From: Lichenicola cladoniae | GTDB lineage: Bacteria > Pseudomonadota > Alphaproteobacteria > Acetobacterales > Acetobacteraceae | Assembly: GCF_013201075.1 (NCBI RefSeq) | Contig: NZ_CP053708.1 | Coordinates: 1,429,501 to 1,493,500 of the forward strand | DNA length: 64,000 bases | Reading direction: 5' to 3' | In this document: positions 51,957 through 60,667 of the stretch, piece after piece | Numbering within the stretch: the stretch's first letter is position 1 | How the letters are laid out: each line of letters opens with the position of its first letter | Position numbers and translations under genes: made by a program | Notes under the pieces: model-generated | The model's database searches: none | Told to the model about the DNA's origin: nothing | What the model saw: the letters and a program-made list of their open reading frames with translations, nothing else

Positions 51957-53510
51957 ATGAAACTGTCCGATCTGCTCCGCAAGCGATCCAACCTGATCAC
52001 CGAGGCGAAGGCGCTCCGCATCAAGGAAGAGGGTCTTCCCGACGGCGAGGCGCCTGCCCAGGATGATCTCGACCGTGGCACCGCGATCATGGCGGAGATC
52101 TCCGTCCTGTCCGGCAGCATCGATCGCCTGCAGTCGCTGATGGCACTCGAGGCCGACGCGGCCGACCCCATCACCGATCCGGTCGATGGGGATCCTCTGA
52201 ACGACGAAGAGCGCGGGATGCGCGATATGCAGCTGCGCCGTTTCACGCATCATGGGTCCGGCGAGCCGGCGGCCCTGAAGGAGCGCGGTTTCAAGGCCGC
52301 CCGCTTCATGATCGGGCTCTGGCATGCGAAGTCGGGCTCGATGTCCGGCGCGGCCGCTTTCATCCAGCGTCGTTTCGGCGATGCCGAGGTTGCGAAGGCG
52401 CTCAACACCGCCGGCACCGCAACCGGTGGCGCGCTGATCCCGCAGAACTTCATTCCCGACCTCATCGAGCTGCTGCGCGCGGCGACCGTGGTGCGCGACA
52501 GCGACCCGATGATCATCCCGATGCCGATGGGCAACGCGACGATCCCGCGCCTCGCGGCCGGCGCGACCGCCGGCTACCAGGGTGAGCTGGACGACATCGG
52601 CGTTTCGCAGGAAACGTTCGACGACCTGCAGCTCAACGCCAAGAAGCTCACGGCAATGGTTCCGGTCTCCAACGACCTGATCCGCCGTGCGCCGATCGGC
52701 GTAGAGGCGATCGTTCGGGACGACCTGATCCAAACCCTGGCGCGCCGCGAAGATCTCGCGTTCCTGGTGGGCGACGGGTCCGGCAACAGCCCGATCGGGT
52801 TGCTGAACCTGTGTGCCGCCGCGAACAAGCTGACGGTGCTGCCGTTCACCGACACGACCAACAACGCCCTGGTCGTCGGCGTCGTGTCGCAGGTTCTGCA
52901 GGGCATGCTGCTGCTCCTCGAGCAGGGCTTCTCGCGCATGATCCGTCCGCGCTGGATCATGCCGCCGGTGGTGAAGTCGTTCCTGCTGACCCTGCGCGAC
53001 GGCGTCGGCAACTACGTGTTCAAGGACGAGATCGCCACCGGCACACTGCTAGGCATCCCGTACAAGACCACGGCGCAGCTGCCGACCAACCTGAACACCG
53101 CGGCAAACGGTGCCGCGGTGAACAACGGCGCATACCTGATGCTGGCAGACTTCGCCGACGTGGTGATCGGCGAGACCTACAACATCCTGGTCGATGCCTC
53201 GGACGTTGCCTCCTACAAGGATGGTGGCGGCAACACGGTCTCCGGCTTCCAGCGTGACCAGACCGTGTTCCGTGTGATCAGCGAGCATGACTTCAACATT
53301 CGGCACCAGGCCTCGCTGGCCATCGCCGTTCTGCCCGGCTGGAACCCCGCCGGCTACACCCCGTACGGCGGCGCTGCCTACTACGTGCAGGCACCGAGCG
53401 GCGACGGTTCGGCGGCTGCCTCCACCTGGGGCACTCCGCCGACCGGAAGCAATCTCCCCGGCAACAGCGCGGCGGCAGTTGCCGGCGGAACGCTGCCCGG
53501 CCGCGCATAG
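51957..53510 (+). CDS. Major capsid protein (HK97 family)
   Basis: 517 aa. N-terminal coiled-coil delta/scaffold part (about 1-75; LRKRSNLITEAKALRIKEEG), then HK97-fold domain with GGALIPQNFIPDLIELLRAA, LAAGATAGYQGELDDIGVSQ, LTAMVPVSNDLIRRAPIGVE and RPRWIMPP. A Gly/Ala-rich tail follows. The scaffold part should be removed by the prohead protease. Confidence 0.93.
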   Translation: MKLSDLLRKRSNLITEAKALRIKEEGLPDGEAPAQDDLDRGTAIMAEISVLSGSIDRLQSLMALEADAADPITDPVDGDPLNDEERGMRDMQLRRFTHHGSGEPAALKERGFKAARFMIGLWHAKSGSMSGAAAFIQRRFGDAEVAKALNTAGTATGGALIPQNFIPDLIELLRAATVVRDSDPMIIPMPMGNATIPRLAAGATAGYQGELDDIGVSQETFDDLQLNAKKLTAMVPVSNDLIRRAPIGVEAIVRDDLIQTLARREDLAFLVGDGSGNSPIGLLNLCAAANKLTVLPFTDTTNNALVVGVVSQVLQGMLLLLEQGFSRMIRPRWIMPPVVKSFLLTLRDGVGNYVFKDEIATGTLLGIPYKTTAQLPTNLNTAANGAAVNNGAYLMLADFADVVIGETYNILVDASDVASYKDGGGNTVSGFQRDQTVFRVISEHDFNIRHQASLAIAVLPGWNPAGYTPYGGAAYYVQAPSGDGSAAASTWGTPPTGSNLPGNSAAAVAGGTLPGRA

Positions 53511-53519
53511 GAACAACAC

Positions 53520-53720
53520 ATGTCGGAATCGACGCTACCGGAGCGGATTGTCGAAAAGACCGTCCGCTTCCGCCGGTCCTATCAGTCCTGGAATCGGGGC
53601 GTCGAGGCCGGCTTTCCTGTGCTGACCGCGAACTCGCTCATTGCGCGCGGGATCGCGGTCGACATCTCAACGACGGTGGAGCGCGAGCCTCTCGCGGGCC
53701 GCATCATCAAGAAGGCGTAA
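53520..53720 (+). CDS. Small hypothetical structural-region protein
   Basis: 66 aa (MSESTLPERIVEKTVRFRRS). 9 bp after the capsid gene. Size and position suggest a head accessory protein; no family recognised. Confidence 0.6.
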   Translation: MSESTLPERIVEKTVRFRRSYQSWNRGVEAGFPVLTANSLIARGIAVDISTTVEREPLAGRIIKKA

Positions 53721-53726
53721 CCAGTC

Positions 53727-54131
53727 ATGGACGATGAAAACACCGAGCCGAAGCCGTTCGAGACCGCTGCCGAGCAGCACGGGATCGTCGAGCGCACCAT
53801 CGATCACGTCGAGGGGTTCTTCCATCGTGGGAAGAGCTTCACGCCAGGCCTGACCGAAGTGCCGGATAGCAAGGTTCCGGGTGCCGAGCACTCCCACGTG
53901 CACGGTCCGCAGCAGGCTGCCGTCGATCCGGTGGCCGCTGGTCTCGAGACCGAGCATTCGCCCACCACGATCAACGAGAACCGTGTGGTCAACCGGACCG
54001 GCGAGATCGGTTCCGGACCGCATACCCCGGGCACCACGCCCGCCGTGTCGGATGGATCGCCGGTCGTGGCGCCGGAAGACGACAAGCATCCGGTCGGCGG
54101 CGACCCGGCCGAAGAGAAGGCGGAGGGCTAA
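53727..54131 (+). CDS. Hypothetical head-region protein
   Basis: 134 aa (MDDENTEPKPFETAAEQHGI), hydrophilic, His/Pro-rich and low in hydrophobic residues; probably disordered. Starts 6 bp after the previous stop. Function unknown. Confidence 0.6.
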   Translation: MDDENTEPKPFETAAEQHGIVERTIDHVEGFFHRGKSFTPGLTEVPDSKVPGAEHSHVHGPQQAAVDPVAAGLETEHSPTTINENRVVNRTGEIGSGPHTPGTTPAVSDGSPVVAPEDDKHPVGGDPAEEKAEG

Positions 54132-54147
54132 CGCCCTTCGAGGCTGC

Positions 54148-54777
54148 ATGTACTCCGCGATCGGCGTCGTCACACCGCCTGCCACGCTCCTCAGCCTCGA
54201 CCAGGTGCGGCGACACATCCGCATCGATACCGAGGATGAGGACGACCTGCTCGAGATCTATCTCGGTGCGGCGACGACGATGGCGGAGGAGTTCCTCGCC
54301 CGGGCGCTGGTGACGCAAACCCTGCGCTGGGTGATGGCGCACTCGCCGCCGACCAACCAGTTTCCGATGTTTCCCTTCACGGCTTTCATCCTGCCGCTCT
54401 GGATGCCCTACTCGATGCTGTTCCAGCGTCCGGTGGAGATCCCGCGCTCGCCGGTACAGTCGATCGTGTCGATCGCCACGGGGCAGTGGGGCCAGGCCGA
54501 TACGGTGCTGGATCCGTCCAGCTACCACCTCGATCTGAACACCGAGCCGTCCCGCCTGCACCTGCTGAACGGAGCAGGCAACTTCCCGTCCGACCATCTG
54601 ATCGTCGAGTTCGTCGCGGGCTACGCCGACCCGGCCTCCGTCCCGAAGCCGATCGTCATGGCGATCCTGCTGCTCACGGCCTTTCTCTACGAGAACCGGG
54701 GCGATGCTGGCGGCGACATGCCTCCCGCCGCGACGGCGCTCCTCTGGCCATACAAGATCCAGACCTTCGGGGGCTGA
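54148..54777 (+). CDS. Head-tail connector protein (gp6-like)
   Basis: 209 aa starting MYSAIGVVTPPATLLSLDQV. Phage_connector/gp6 features: VRRHIRIDTEDEDDLLEIYL, AATTMAEEFLARALVTQT, and C-terminal PIVMAILLLTAFLYENRGD. The frame is open upstream but ATG 54148 fits the family. Confidence 0.85.
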   Translation: MYSAIGVVTPPATLLSLDQVRRHIRIDTEDEDDLLEIYLGAATTMAEEFLARALVTQTLRWVMAHSPPTNQFPMFPFTAFILPLWMPYSMLFQRPVEIPRSPVQSIVSIATGQWGQADTVLDPSSYHLDLNTEPSRLHLLNGAGNFPSDHLIVEFVAGYADPASVPKPIVMAILLLTAFLYENRGDAGGDMPPAATALLWPYKIQTFGG

Positions 54778-54780
54778 CCA

Positions 54781-55161
54781 ATGCCTGAAGCCGAAGGCGT
54801 CGAGATCGGCCGGCTTCGTTGGCGCGTGCTGCTAGCAACGCGCGAGCAGTACGCGCAGATGAACGGTGGGGCCGGCATCGATGAGGTGCTGGAGGATCTC
54901 CAGCCGGTGCAGGCTGATGTTCAGCCAGTCGGCGCGATGACCTTCTGGGGCCTGGCGGGTGAGCAAGTCGATGGGCCGATCACCCACAGGATTTTCATCC
55001 GGTGGGTCGACTACCTCGACAACAAGCAAGTCGTGATCCGGCGCTCCAAGCGCCGCGACGGTACAGCGCGAACCGAACTGTTTCGCGTCCGCCGGGTCCG
55101 CGAGATCACCGGGCGCAAGCGCTTCGTCATCCTTGAGGTTGAGCTGGAGAAAGCCACCTGA
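54781..55161 (+). CDS. Head-tail joining/closure protein
   Basis: 126 aa. Beta-barrel adaptor type: LRWRVLLATREQ, ITHRIFIRWVDYLDNKQVVI, FRVRRVREITGRKRFVILEV, as in the phage head-tail joining family. Stop overlaps the next start by 1 bp. Confidence 0.75.
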   Translation: MPEAEGVEIGRLRWRVLLATREQYAQMNGGAGIDEVLEDLQPVQADVQPVGAMTFWGLAGEQVDGPITHRIFIRWVDYLDNKQVVIRRSKRRDGTARTELFRVRRVREITGRKRFVILEVELEKAT

Positions 55162-55691
55162 TGGCCGGCTTCCGGATCAAGGTTGAGAGCGCCACCCTGC
55201 TCTACAACAAGAAGGCCTTGCGCCAGGTGATGCGCGTGGCCGGTAGCGAAGTTGCCGCCACGGCTCGGAAGCTGATCCGAAGCAGTGCCGGCGGTGGTCG
55301 CACGTATCGCGGCCCGGGCGGCTCGGCAGCCAAGTATCGGGGCGGCTACCGCAAGGGCGCGTTCCAGGCCTCAGCGCCGGGCAATGCGCCATCGAACATC
55401 ACGGGCACGCTCGCGAAGTCGATCCGGGTCCGGCCGTTCAAGTCGGGCGAGGGCGTTGCGATCCGAGATTCTGTTTTCTACGCGCTGTTCCTCGAGGCCG
55501 GCGCAAAGGGCGGAGGTCGCGTCAGCAGAGGCGGCATCCGGGTGAAGGGCGGCGGCGGCGTCGGGAAGGCGAGGGTGATGCAGGCCCGCCCATTCCTCTC
55601 TGCCGCCCTCGATGCCCGCAAGAGCAGCCTGGGCCCCCGCATCGCGGCGAGCCTGTCGCAGGACATCAAGCTCGTGAGGATGAAGGCCTGA
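55161..55691 (+). CDS. HK97 gp10-like tail component
   Basis: 176 aa. FRIKVESATLLYNKKALRQV, GTLAKSIRV, YALFLEAGAKGGGR and ARPFLSAALD follow the gp10/neck-protein pattern. Stop overlaps the next ATG by 1 bp. Confidence 0.75.
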   Translation: MAGFRIKVESATLLYNKKALRQVMRVAGSEVAATARKLIRSSAGGGRTYRGPGGSAAKYRGGYRKGAFQASAPGNAPSNITGTLAKSIRVRPFKSGEGVAIRDSVFYALFLEAGAKGGGRVSRGGIRVKGGGGVGKARVMQARPFLSAALDARKSSLGPRIAASLSQDIKLVRMKA

Positions 55692-56155
55692 TGCCCGGAC
55701 ATCCTCCCAATAGCATGGGCGATTATCCGTGGATGCCAACTGGCGAGGTTCGATACCGCCGGCGCTTCCTGGTCGGCCCGCAGCGCCTGATGATCGAGGA
55801 GCTGCGCCGGGAGTATCGCCCGGTAGTCGCCGGTCACTCGCCAGCAAATTGGCAGAACGTCTGTCGCTTCCGCTGGGCCAACGCTCACGAAAGACAGGTC
55901 GCCAGCGAGGCGTGGTTCCGAAGTGAGGTCGAGCGCTTCGCCTCGACGATCACGATGCCAATCCACCGTCGCGAGATGAAAATGAAGCAAGTTCGTTTGC
56001 TGTCGCCGAATGGTACAGACCTCGGTTCCGCATCAATCTCGGATGATGCGGTTGGACCGGAAACGATCCGCCGCGGCGACCTGATCTTCGTGCGCAAGAC
56101 GCACGACGTCTACGAGCATGTCACCTGCTGCATCGTCACGGACGACGCCGGGTGA
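55691..56155 (+). CDS. Hypothetical head-tail interface protein
   Basis: 154 aa (MPGHPPNSMGDYPWMPTGEV). Basic N-terminal half (RRRFLVGPQRLMIEELRRE). No family recognised; placed between gp10-like and tail terminator-like genes, so probably neck-associated. Confidence 0.55.
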   Translation: MPGHPPNSMGDYPWMPTGEVRYRRRFLVGPQRLMIEELRREYRPVVAGHSPANWQNVCRFRWANAHERQVASEAWFRSEVERFASTITMPIHRREMKMKQVRLLSPNGTDLGSASISDDAVGPETIRRGDLIFVRKTHDVYEHVTCCIVTDDAG

Positions 56156-56694
56156 CCCTCGACGAGATCATCGCGCAGCTGAAGACCTACGCGCCGGTCT
56201 TCAACGGCAATGTCGCTGGCGCCGCCGAGTGGGAGCTTGCGGGCGACCAAGTGTGGCTGCCGGCGCCGGCGGCCTACGTGGTGCAGATCGAGGACGAACC
56301 GGGCCCCAACCTGGACCAGACCGGCCTGCAGCAGATCGTGACGCAGACGATCGGGATCATTGTCGACCTGGACAACAGCATCGACCGGCGCGGCCAGGCG
56401 GCATCGACCGATGCGGTCGGGCAGATCCGCACGGCGGTGTTCGGCGCGATCCTGAACTGGCGGCCGGGCAGCGCGAACGCGGCGCGGGGCTTTGCCTATG
56501 CGCGCGGCGGCTATTTGCGATCGAACCGGGCTCGCCTGATCTGGCAGTTCGACTTCGCCATCGAGACGACGATCACCGAGCATGACGGTTTCCAAGTGCC
56601 GTTCGAGCCGCTGGTCGAGGTCCAAGGCACCATCACCAACCAGCCGACCGGCACCACCCTCAGCGTCTTCGACGCGGCCGTTCCGCAGTCCTGA
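56152..56694 (+). CDS. Tail terminator-like protein (Gp37-type)
   Basis: 180 aa from a GTG in a GTGA overlap. LDEIIAQLKTYAPVFNGNVA, IGIIVDLDNSIDRRGQAAST and LIWQFDFAIETTITEHDGF are consistent with the phage tail terminator family of Mu-like phages. Confidence 0.7.
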   Translation: MTLDEIIAQLKTYAPVFNGNVAGAAEWELAGDQVWLPAPAAYVVQIEDEPGPNLDQTGLQQIVTQTIGIIVDLDNSIDRRGQAASTDAVGQIRTAVFGAILNWRPGSANAARGFAYARGGYLRSNRARLIWQFDFAIETTITEHDGFQVPFEPLVEVQGTITNQPTGTTLSVFDAAVPQS

Positions 56695-56708
56695 CCCCCG
56701 GAGCACTC

Positions 56709-56933
56709 ATGCGCATCAAGCCAGCGTCGGGCCTGAAGGTCCGCGACCACGTCACGCGTCAGCTATTGCCCGAGGATGGGATCGATGTGGCGGACACCAA
56801 TGGTGTCCCGCACCATCCCTATTGGCAGCAGCTGATGAACCACGGGGACGTGGTTGCGGAAGAGCCTCCCCAGGAGGCCGCCGCGCTTCCGGCACTGCCT
56901 GACCACAATCCCGACGCCGATTCTGGCTCGTAG
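56709..56933 (+). CDS. DUF2635 family protein
   Basis: 74 aa. MRIKPASGLKVRDHVTRQLL then PEDGIDV and HPYWQQLMNHGDVV match DUF2635, a short protein found just before the sheath gene in Mu-like phages. Confidence 0.8.
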   Translation: MRIKPASGLKVRDHVTRQLLPEDGIDVADTNGVPHHPYWQQLMNHGDVVAEEPPQEAAALPALPDHNPDADSGS

Positions 56934-56945
56934 AGGACGCGCGCC

Positions 56946-58436
56946 ATGAGCAGCACCATCAGCTTCAAGAACTACCCGGCGACCAATCGCACGCATGGCG
57001 TGTTTGCGGAGATCAATCCGCAGGAGAGCGGCGGCGCGCAAAACCAGCGCACGCTCATTCTCGGCCAGAAGGTCGCCGGCGGCACCGCGCCTCCCAACCT
57101 CGCGTTCCTGGCGACCGGACTGAACGATGCGAAGGTGCAGCTCGGCGCGGGCTCGATGCTCGCCCTGATGTACGAGCAGTATCTGGGCCAGGACACGTTC
57201 GGTGAGACGTGGCTCGCGCCGCAGGTCGACCCGGCCGCGGCCGTCGCCGCGACCGCGACGGTGACGTTCGCCGGAACGGCCACGGCCTCTGGCGCTATTT
57301 CGCTGCGTATCGCCGGCGTCCTCGAGCCGCTGTCTGTGGCGTCGGGCACCGCCGCTGCGGCGATCGCGACCGGCTGGGCTGCCGTGGTCAACGCGGACAA
57401 GAACTGCCCGGTCTCCGCGACCGTGGCCGGCGCGGTCGTCACCCTGACCGCTGACAATGCCGGCGTGGTCGGCAACGAGATCGACGTCCGGGCGAACTAC
57501 CTCGGTTCCGCCGGCGGCGAGATCACCCCGCCCGGTCTGACCGTCACGATCAGCTCGGCGCAGCTGACCGGCGGTATTGGCTCGCCCTCGACGGATGTCG
57601 GAACCACGCTCACCAACCTGGGCGACAAGAGCTTCGACTTCATCGTCTGCCCCTATACCGATGCGACAACTCTCGCGACGCTGCTTGCATTCCTCAATTC
57701 GACGACGGGCCGCTGGTCCTGGCAGTCACAGATCTACGGCCATGTGTTCCTCGCCTACCGTGGCACCGCGGCGGCGCTCACCACGTTCGGCAACGGGCGC
57801 AACGAATTCACGGCGTCCTGCATGGGCTTCTACGACAGCCCGACGCCGGCCTGGTTGTGGGCTGCAGACCTGGCTGGCGCCTGCGCCACCAGCTTGCGCG
57901 CAGATCCAGGCCTGCCGCTGCAGGAGCTGGTGCTCAACGTGCTGCCGCCGCCGATCGCCAGCCGGTTCATTCTCAGCGTGCGCAACACGCTGCTCTATGA
58001 CGGGCTGAGCACGTTCGTGGTCAGCGATGCTGGTGTGGTCACGATCGATCGCATGCAGACGTTCTACCAGTTCGACGCATCGGGTGCCCCGGACACGACC
58101 TGGGAGAATACCGAGACGCCGTTCATGGTCGTGGACCTGACGCGCGACATGCGGAATCAGCTGCAGACCAGCTACGGCCGCAAGAAGCTGGTCGTGGACG
58201 GCACGAACATCGCCGGCGGCTCCAACATGGTGACGTCGCAGACGATCCTCGCGACCGTCCTGGCGATCTACAAAGGCTGGTGCACCACCGGGCGGGCGCA
58301 GAATTATGCGCTCTTCAAGGCCGGGGCTCGCGCGGAGAATGCCGGCGGCGGCCGGGTCAACCTGCTGCTGCCGTTCGTGCTGGATGACCAACTACGAGCA
58401 ATCGTCATGTCGATCAGCTTCATCGCAAACTCGTAA
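56946..58436 (+). CDS. Contractile tail sheath protein (Mu gpL-like)
   Basis: 496 aa. FKNYPATNRTHGVFAEINPQ, RTLILGQKVAGG, then an inserted beta domain (about 95-195) and the C-terminal sheath domain (FIVCPYTDATTLATLLAFLN, RMQTFYQFDASG, FMVVDLTRDMRNQLQTSYGR). Shows that the phage has a contractile (myovirus) tail. Confidence 0.9.
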   Translation: MSSTISFKNYPATNRTHGVFAEINPQESGGAQNQRTLILGQKVAGGTAPPNLAFLATGLNDAKVQLGAGSMLALMYEQYLGQDTFGETWLAPQVDPAAAVAATATVTFAGTATASGAISLRIAGVLEPLSVASGTAAAAIATGWAAVVNADKNCPVSATVAGAVVTLTADNAGVVGNEIDVRANYLGSAGGEITPPGLTVTISSAQLTGGIGSPSTDVGTTLTNLGDKSFDFIVCPYTDATTLATLLAFLNSTTGRWSWQSQIYGHVFLAYRGTAAALTTFGNGRNEFTASCMGFYDSPTPAWLWAADLAGACATSLRADPGLPLQELVLNVLPPPIASRFILSVRNTLLYDGLSTFVVSDAGVVTIDRMQTFYQFDASGAPDTTWENTETPFMVVDLTRDMRNQLQTSYGRKKLVVDGTNIAGGSNMVTSQTILATVLAIYKGWCTTGRAQNYALFKAGARAENAGGGRVNLLLPFVLDDQLRAIVMSISFIANS

Positions 58437-58447
58437 GGATCTGATCG

Positions 58448-58846
58448 ATGAGCCAGTCGCTCTATAATGGCCTGACGGCGTCGAACACGCGTCGGGCCGG
58501 CGTTGCCTCCCTGGAGATCGACGGCGAAGCCGTGGATGTCGCGGGGGACCTGACCTACTCGCCATACAGCACCAAGAAGGAAATGCTGGTCGGGCAGTCC
58601 GGCGTGCAGGGCTTTAGCGAAATGCCCGTGACCGGCTTCATCTCGGCCCGGATCCGCGATTCCGGAACGCTGTCGGTAGCCAGTTTCCTGACGAAGACCG
58701 ACAGCTCGATCGTTGCCGTCCTGGCAAATGGCAAGACGGTCTACGGCAACAACATGGTCTGCACCGAGAGCTCGGAGGTCGCCACCGCCGAGGCGACATT
58801 CACGGTCAAGTTTGAGGGCACCGACGTCACTGAGAGCAGCACCTGA
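58448..58846 (+). CDS. Tail tube protein (Mu gpM-like)
   Basis: 132 aa. LTASNTRRAGVASLEIDGEA, LTYSPYSTKKEMLVGQSGVQ and a C-terminal EATFTVKFEG are typical of Mu/P2-type tube proteins. Shares 1 bp with the next gene. Confidence 0.88.
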   Translation: MSQSLYNGLTASNTRRAGVASLEIDGEAVDVAGDLTYSPYSTKKEMLVGQSGVQGFSEMPVTGFISARIRDSGTLSVASFLTKTDSSIVAVLANGKTVYGNNMVCTESSEVATAEATFTVKFEGTDVTESST

Positions 58847-59160
58847 TGGACGCGATCGCATACGACCTGCCCGACCCGGAACTGGTCATCGAGTTCGATC
58901 CGCCGCTGTCGCATGGCGGCATGTCCTGCGACAGCATCCGTCTGCGGGAGCCGACCGGCGCGGAAGTCCGGGCGGCCGAAGGACACCTCCGCAAGGGGAT
59001 CTCGGCCGAGGCGATCCGCATCTACCAGATGTCGCTGATCAGGTCGGTGTCCGGTGTTCCTCAGCAGATCATCGACGCCATGCCGATCTCGAAGATCATG
59101 ATCGCATCGGAATATCTCCAGGCTTTCGTCACGCCCAACCAGGCAACTGGGAACAGCTGA
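58846..59160 (+). CDS. Tail assembly chaperone, zero-frame product (Mu gp41-like)
   Basis: 104 aa. PDPELVIEFDPPLSHGGMSC, LREPTGAEVRAAEGHL and IMIASEYLQAF resemble the phage tail assembly chaperone (Mu gp41) family. It lacks an independent follow-on gene; the -1 frame is open across its end. Confidence 0.8.
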   Translation: MDAIAYDLPDPELVIEFDPPLSHGGMSCDSIRLREPTGAEVRAAEGHLRKGISAEAIRIYQMSLIRSVSGVPQQIIDAMPISKIMIASEYLQAFVTPNQATGNS

Positions 59161-59309
59161 CCGCTCAGCTTTCCAAATGGTTTGGTTGGGGGCCTCGTGA
59201 GTGCTGGGACCTGCCGGTGAGCGAGATCACCTGGTGGCTTGAGCGGGCCAACGAACAGGCGGCAGCCCAGGCTGCGGCTCAGGTGGCAGCGCAGAAGGGG
59301 GGCAGGTGA
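58846..59309 (+). CDS. Tail assembly chaperone, putative -1 frameshift product
   Basis: After slipping -1 near the end of the zero frame, the product continues QLTAQLSKWFGWGPRECWDL and ends in an Ala/Gln-rich helix. The extension has no start codon of its own but reads as GpE-like tail chaperone sequence. The heptamer T-GGG-AAC at 59148-59154 is the best candidate slip site, though it is not a classical X-XXY-YYZ. Confidence 0.6.
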
Positions 59310-60094
59310 TGGCGGTTTACAGCAGCAGCTTCGCCCTCGATGTGCCGGCCTGGCTTGCGCAGCTTCAGCCCGCGTCGTGGCGCGGGCTTGGCTTCGCGGT
59401 CGACAGTTCGAGCTATCGGCGCGGCCGGCGCGTGGCCGTGCACGAATACCCGTTTCGAGATGAAATCTGGGTCGAGGATATCGGCCGGAACGTCCGGGCG
59501 GTGCAGTTCTCGGGTTTCGTGGTCGGGGACGATTGCTACGCGCAAGCGCAGGCACTGCTCGAAGCGTCCGAGACGGCGGGCTCCGGCCAGCTGATCCATC
59601 CGTCGCTCGGAAGCCTGACCGTGGCGCTCACGGCGCCCATGGAGGCGATCGAGCGCAAGGAAATGGGCCGGGTCGTCGAGATCCGGTTCGAGTTCCTGGA
59701 AACCGGCGTTTCGATCTACCCGGACAGCAGCACGTCGACGACAGACGTCGCAAACATGTTCGCGGACGATGCCGACACGGCGACCACCGGTGACTTCCTC
59801 TCCGGCATCGGCCCTGCCCTGACCGAGGGTGCCCAGGTGGTGTCCGCCGGGCTCAGGGTGGCGACGCAGGCCGTAGCCCGGGTCCGGACGCTGGCTGGTG
59901 ATGCGTCGCTCATCACCGGCGCGGTGGCGGGCCTCACAGGGCAGTATGGGCGCTATGCGAGCGGCTCCAGGGGCACAATCCTGGCAGGCATCTCGAACGT
60001 TGAGGGCGCCCTGTCGGCGGTGACGGTCGCCCGGGCCGGCGTCGCCCAGGCCGGCAACACCGTCGCCAATCTGGCCGGGAGCCTCTCCCTATGA
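59306..60094 (+). CDS. DNA circularisation protein gpN, N-terminal part
   Basis: 262 aa. GLGFAVDSSSYRRGRRVAVH, EYPFRDEIWVEDIGRNVRAV and QFSGFVVGDD, GSLTVALTAP, are the gpN (DNA_circ_N) domain of Mu-like phages. In Mu gpN is one longer protein; here the second half is a separate gene overlapping by 4 bp (ATGA). Confidence 0.85.
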   Translation: MMAVYSSSFALDVPAWLAQLQPASWRGLGFAVDSSSYRRGRRVAVHEYPFRDEIWVEDIGRNVRAVQFSGFVVGDDCYAQAQALLEASETAGSGQLIHPSLGSLTVALTAPMEAIERKEMGRVVEIRFEFLETGVSIYPDSSTSTTDVANMFADDADTATTGDFLSGIGPALTEGAQVVSAGLRVATQAVARVRTLAGDASLITGAVAGLTGQYGRYASGSRGTILAGISNVEGALSAVTVARAGVAQAGNTVANLAGSLSL

Positions 60095-60660
60095 CGGTTG
60101 CAGCCGACAACGGGTTTGCCTCCGCGGTCCAGGCGATGATGGAGACGCTGCGAACCGCATGCGCAGATCCTGCAGACGCCGTCCGGCTGCTGTCTTCGCT
60201 GGCTGGTTACGACCCGGGCGGCGTGCCGTCGACGGTGCCCGTCGGTGGCGCGATCTTCACGATCACGGTCTGCATGGGTCGGTTCTTCCGGCGTGCGGCC
60301 CTGTCGTCCCTGGCGCGGGCCTGCGCGACCTACCAGCCGTCGTCCTACGACGATGCGCTGGCGGTTCGGCTGGCGGTAGCGCCGCTTTATGACGCCGAGA
60401 TTCTGGTCGCGGGCGATGCCGAGGAGGACGCCTCGTATCAGGCGCTTCGTTCGTTGCGAGCCGCCGTGCTGGACGACCTGATGACACGCGGTTCCGACCT
60501 GGCCCGGCTCACCACGATCACCACGAACCTGCCGCAGCCGTCTCTCGCTCTGGCCTATCGGCTCTACCGCGACGCCAGCCGGTCGGATGATCTGATTGCC
60601 CGGGCCAACCCGGTGCATCCCGGGTTCATGCCTACGTCGCTTGTCGCGCTGAGCAGCTAG
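60091..60660 (+). CDS. gpN C-terminal part as a separate gene
   Basis: 189 aa with an ATGA-overlap start. LPQPSLALAYRLYRDASRSD and the ending ARANPVHPGFMPTSLVAL match the C-terminal end of gpN-type proteins. Two polypeptides probably assemble into one baseplate component. Confidence 0.75.
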   Translation: MTVAADNGFASAVQAMMETLRTACADPADAVRLLSSLAGYDPGGVPSTVPVGGAIFTITVCMGRFFRRAALSSLARACATYQPSSYDDALAVRLAVAPLYDAEILVAGDAEEDASYQALRSLRAAVLDDLMTRGSDLARLTTITTNLPQPSLALAYRLYRDASRSDDLIARANPVHPGFMPTSLVALSS

Positions 60661-60667
60661 GATCGTA

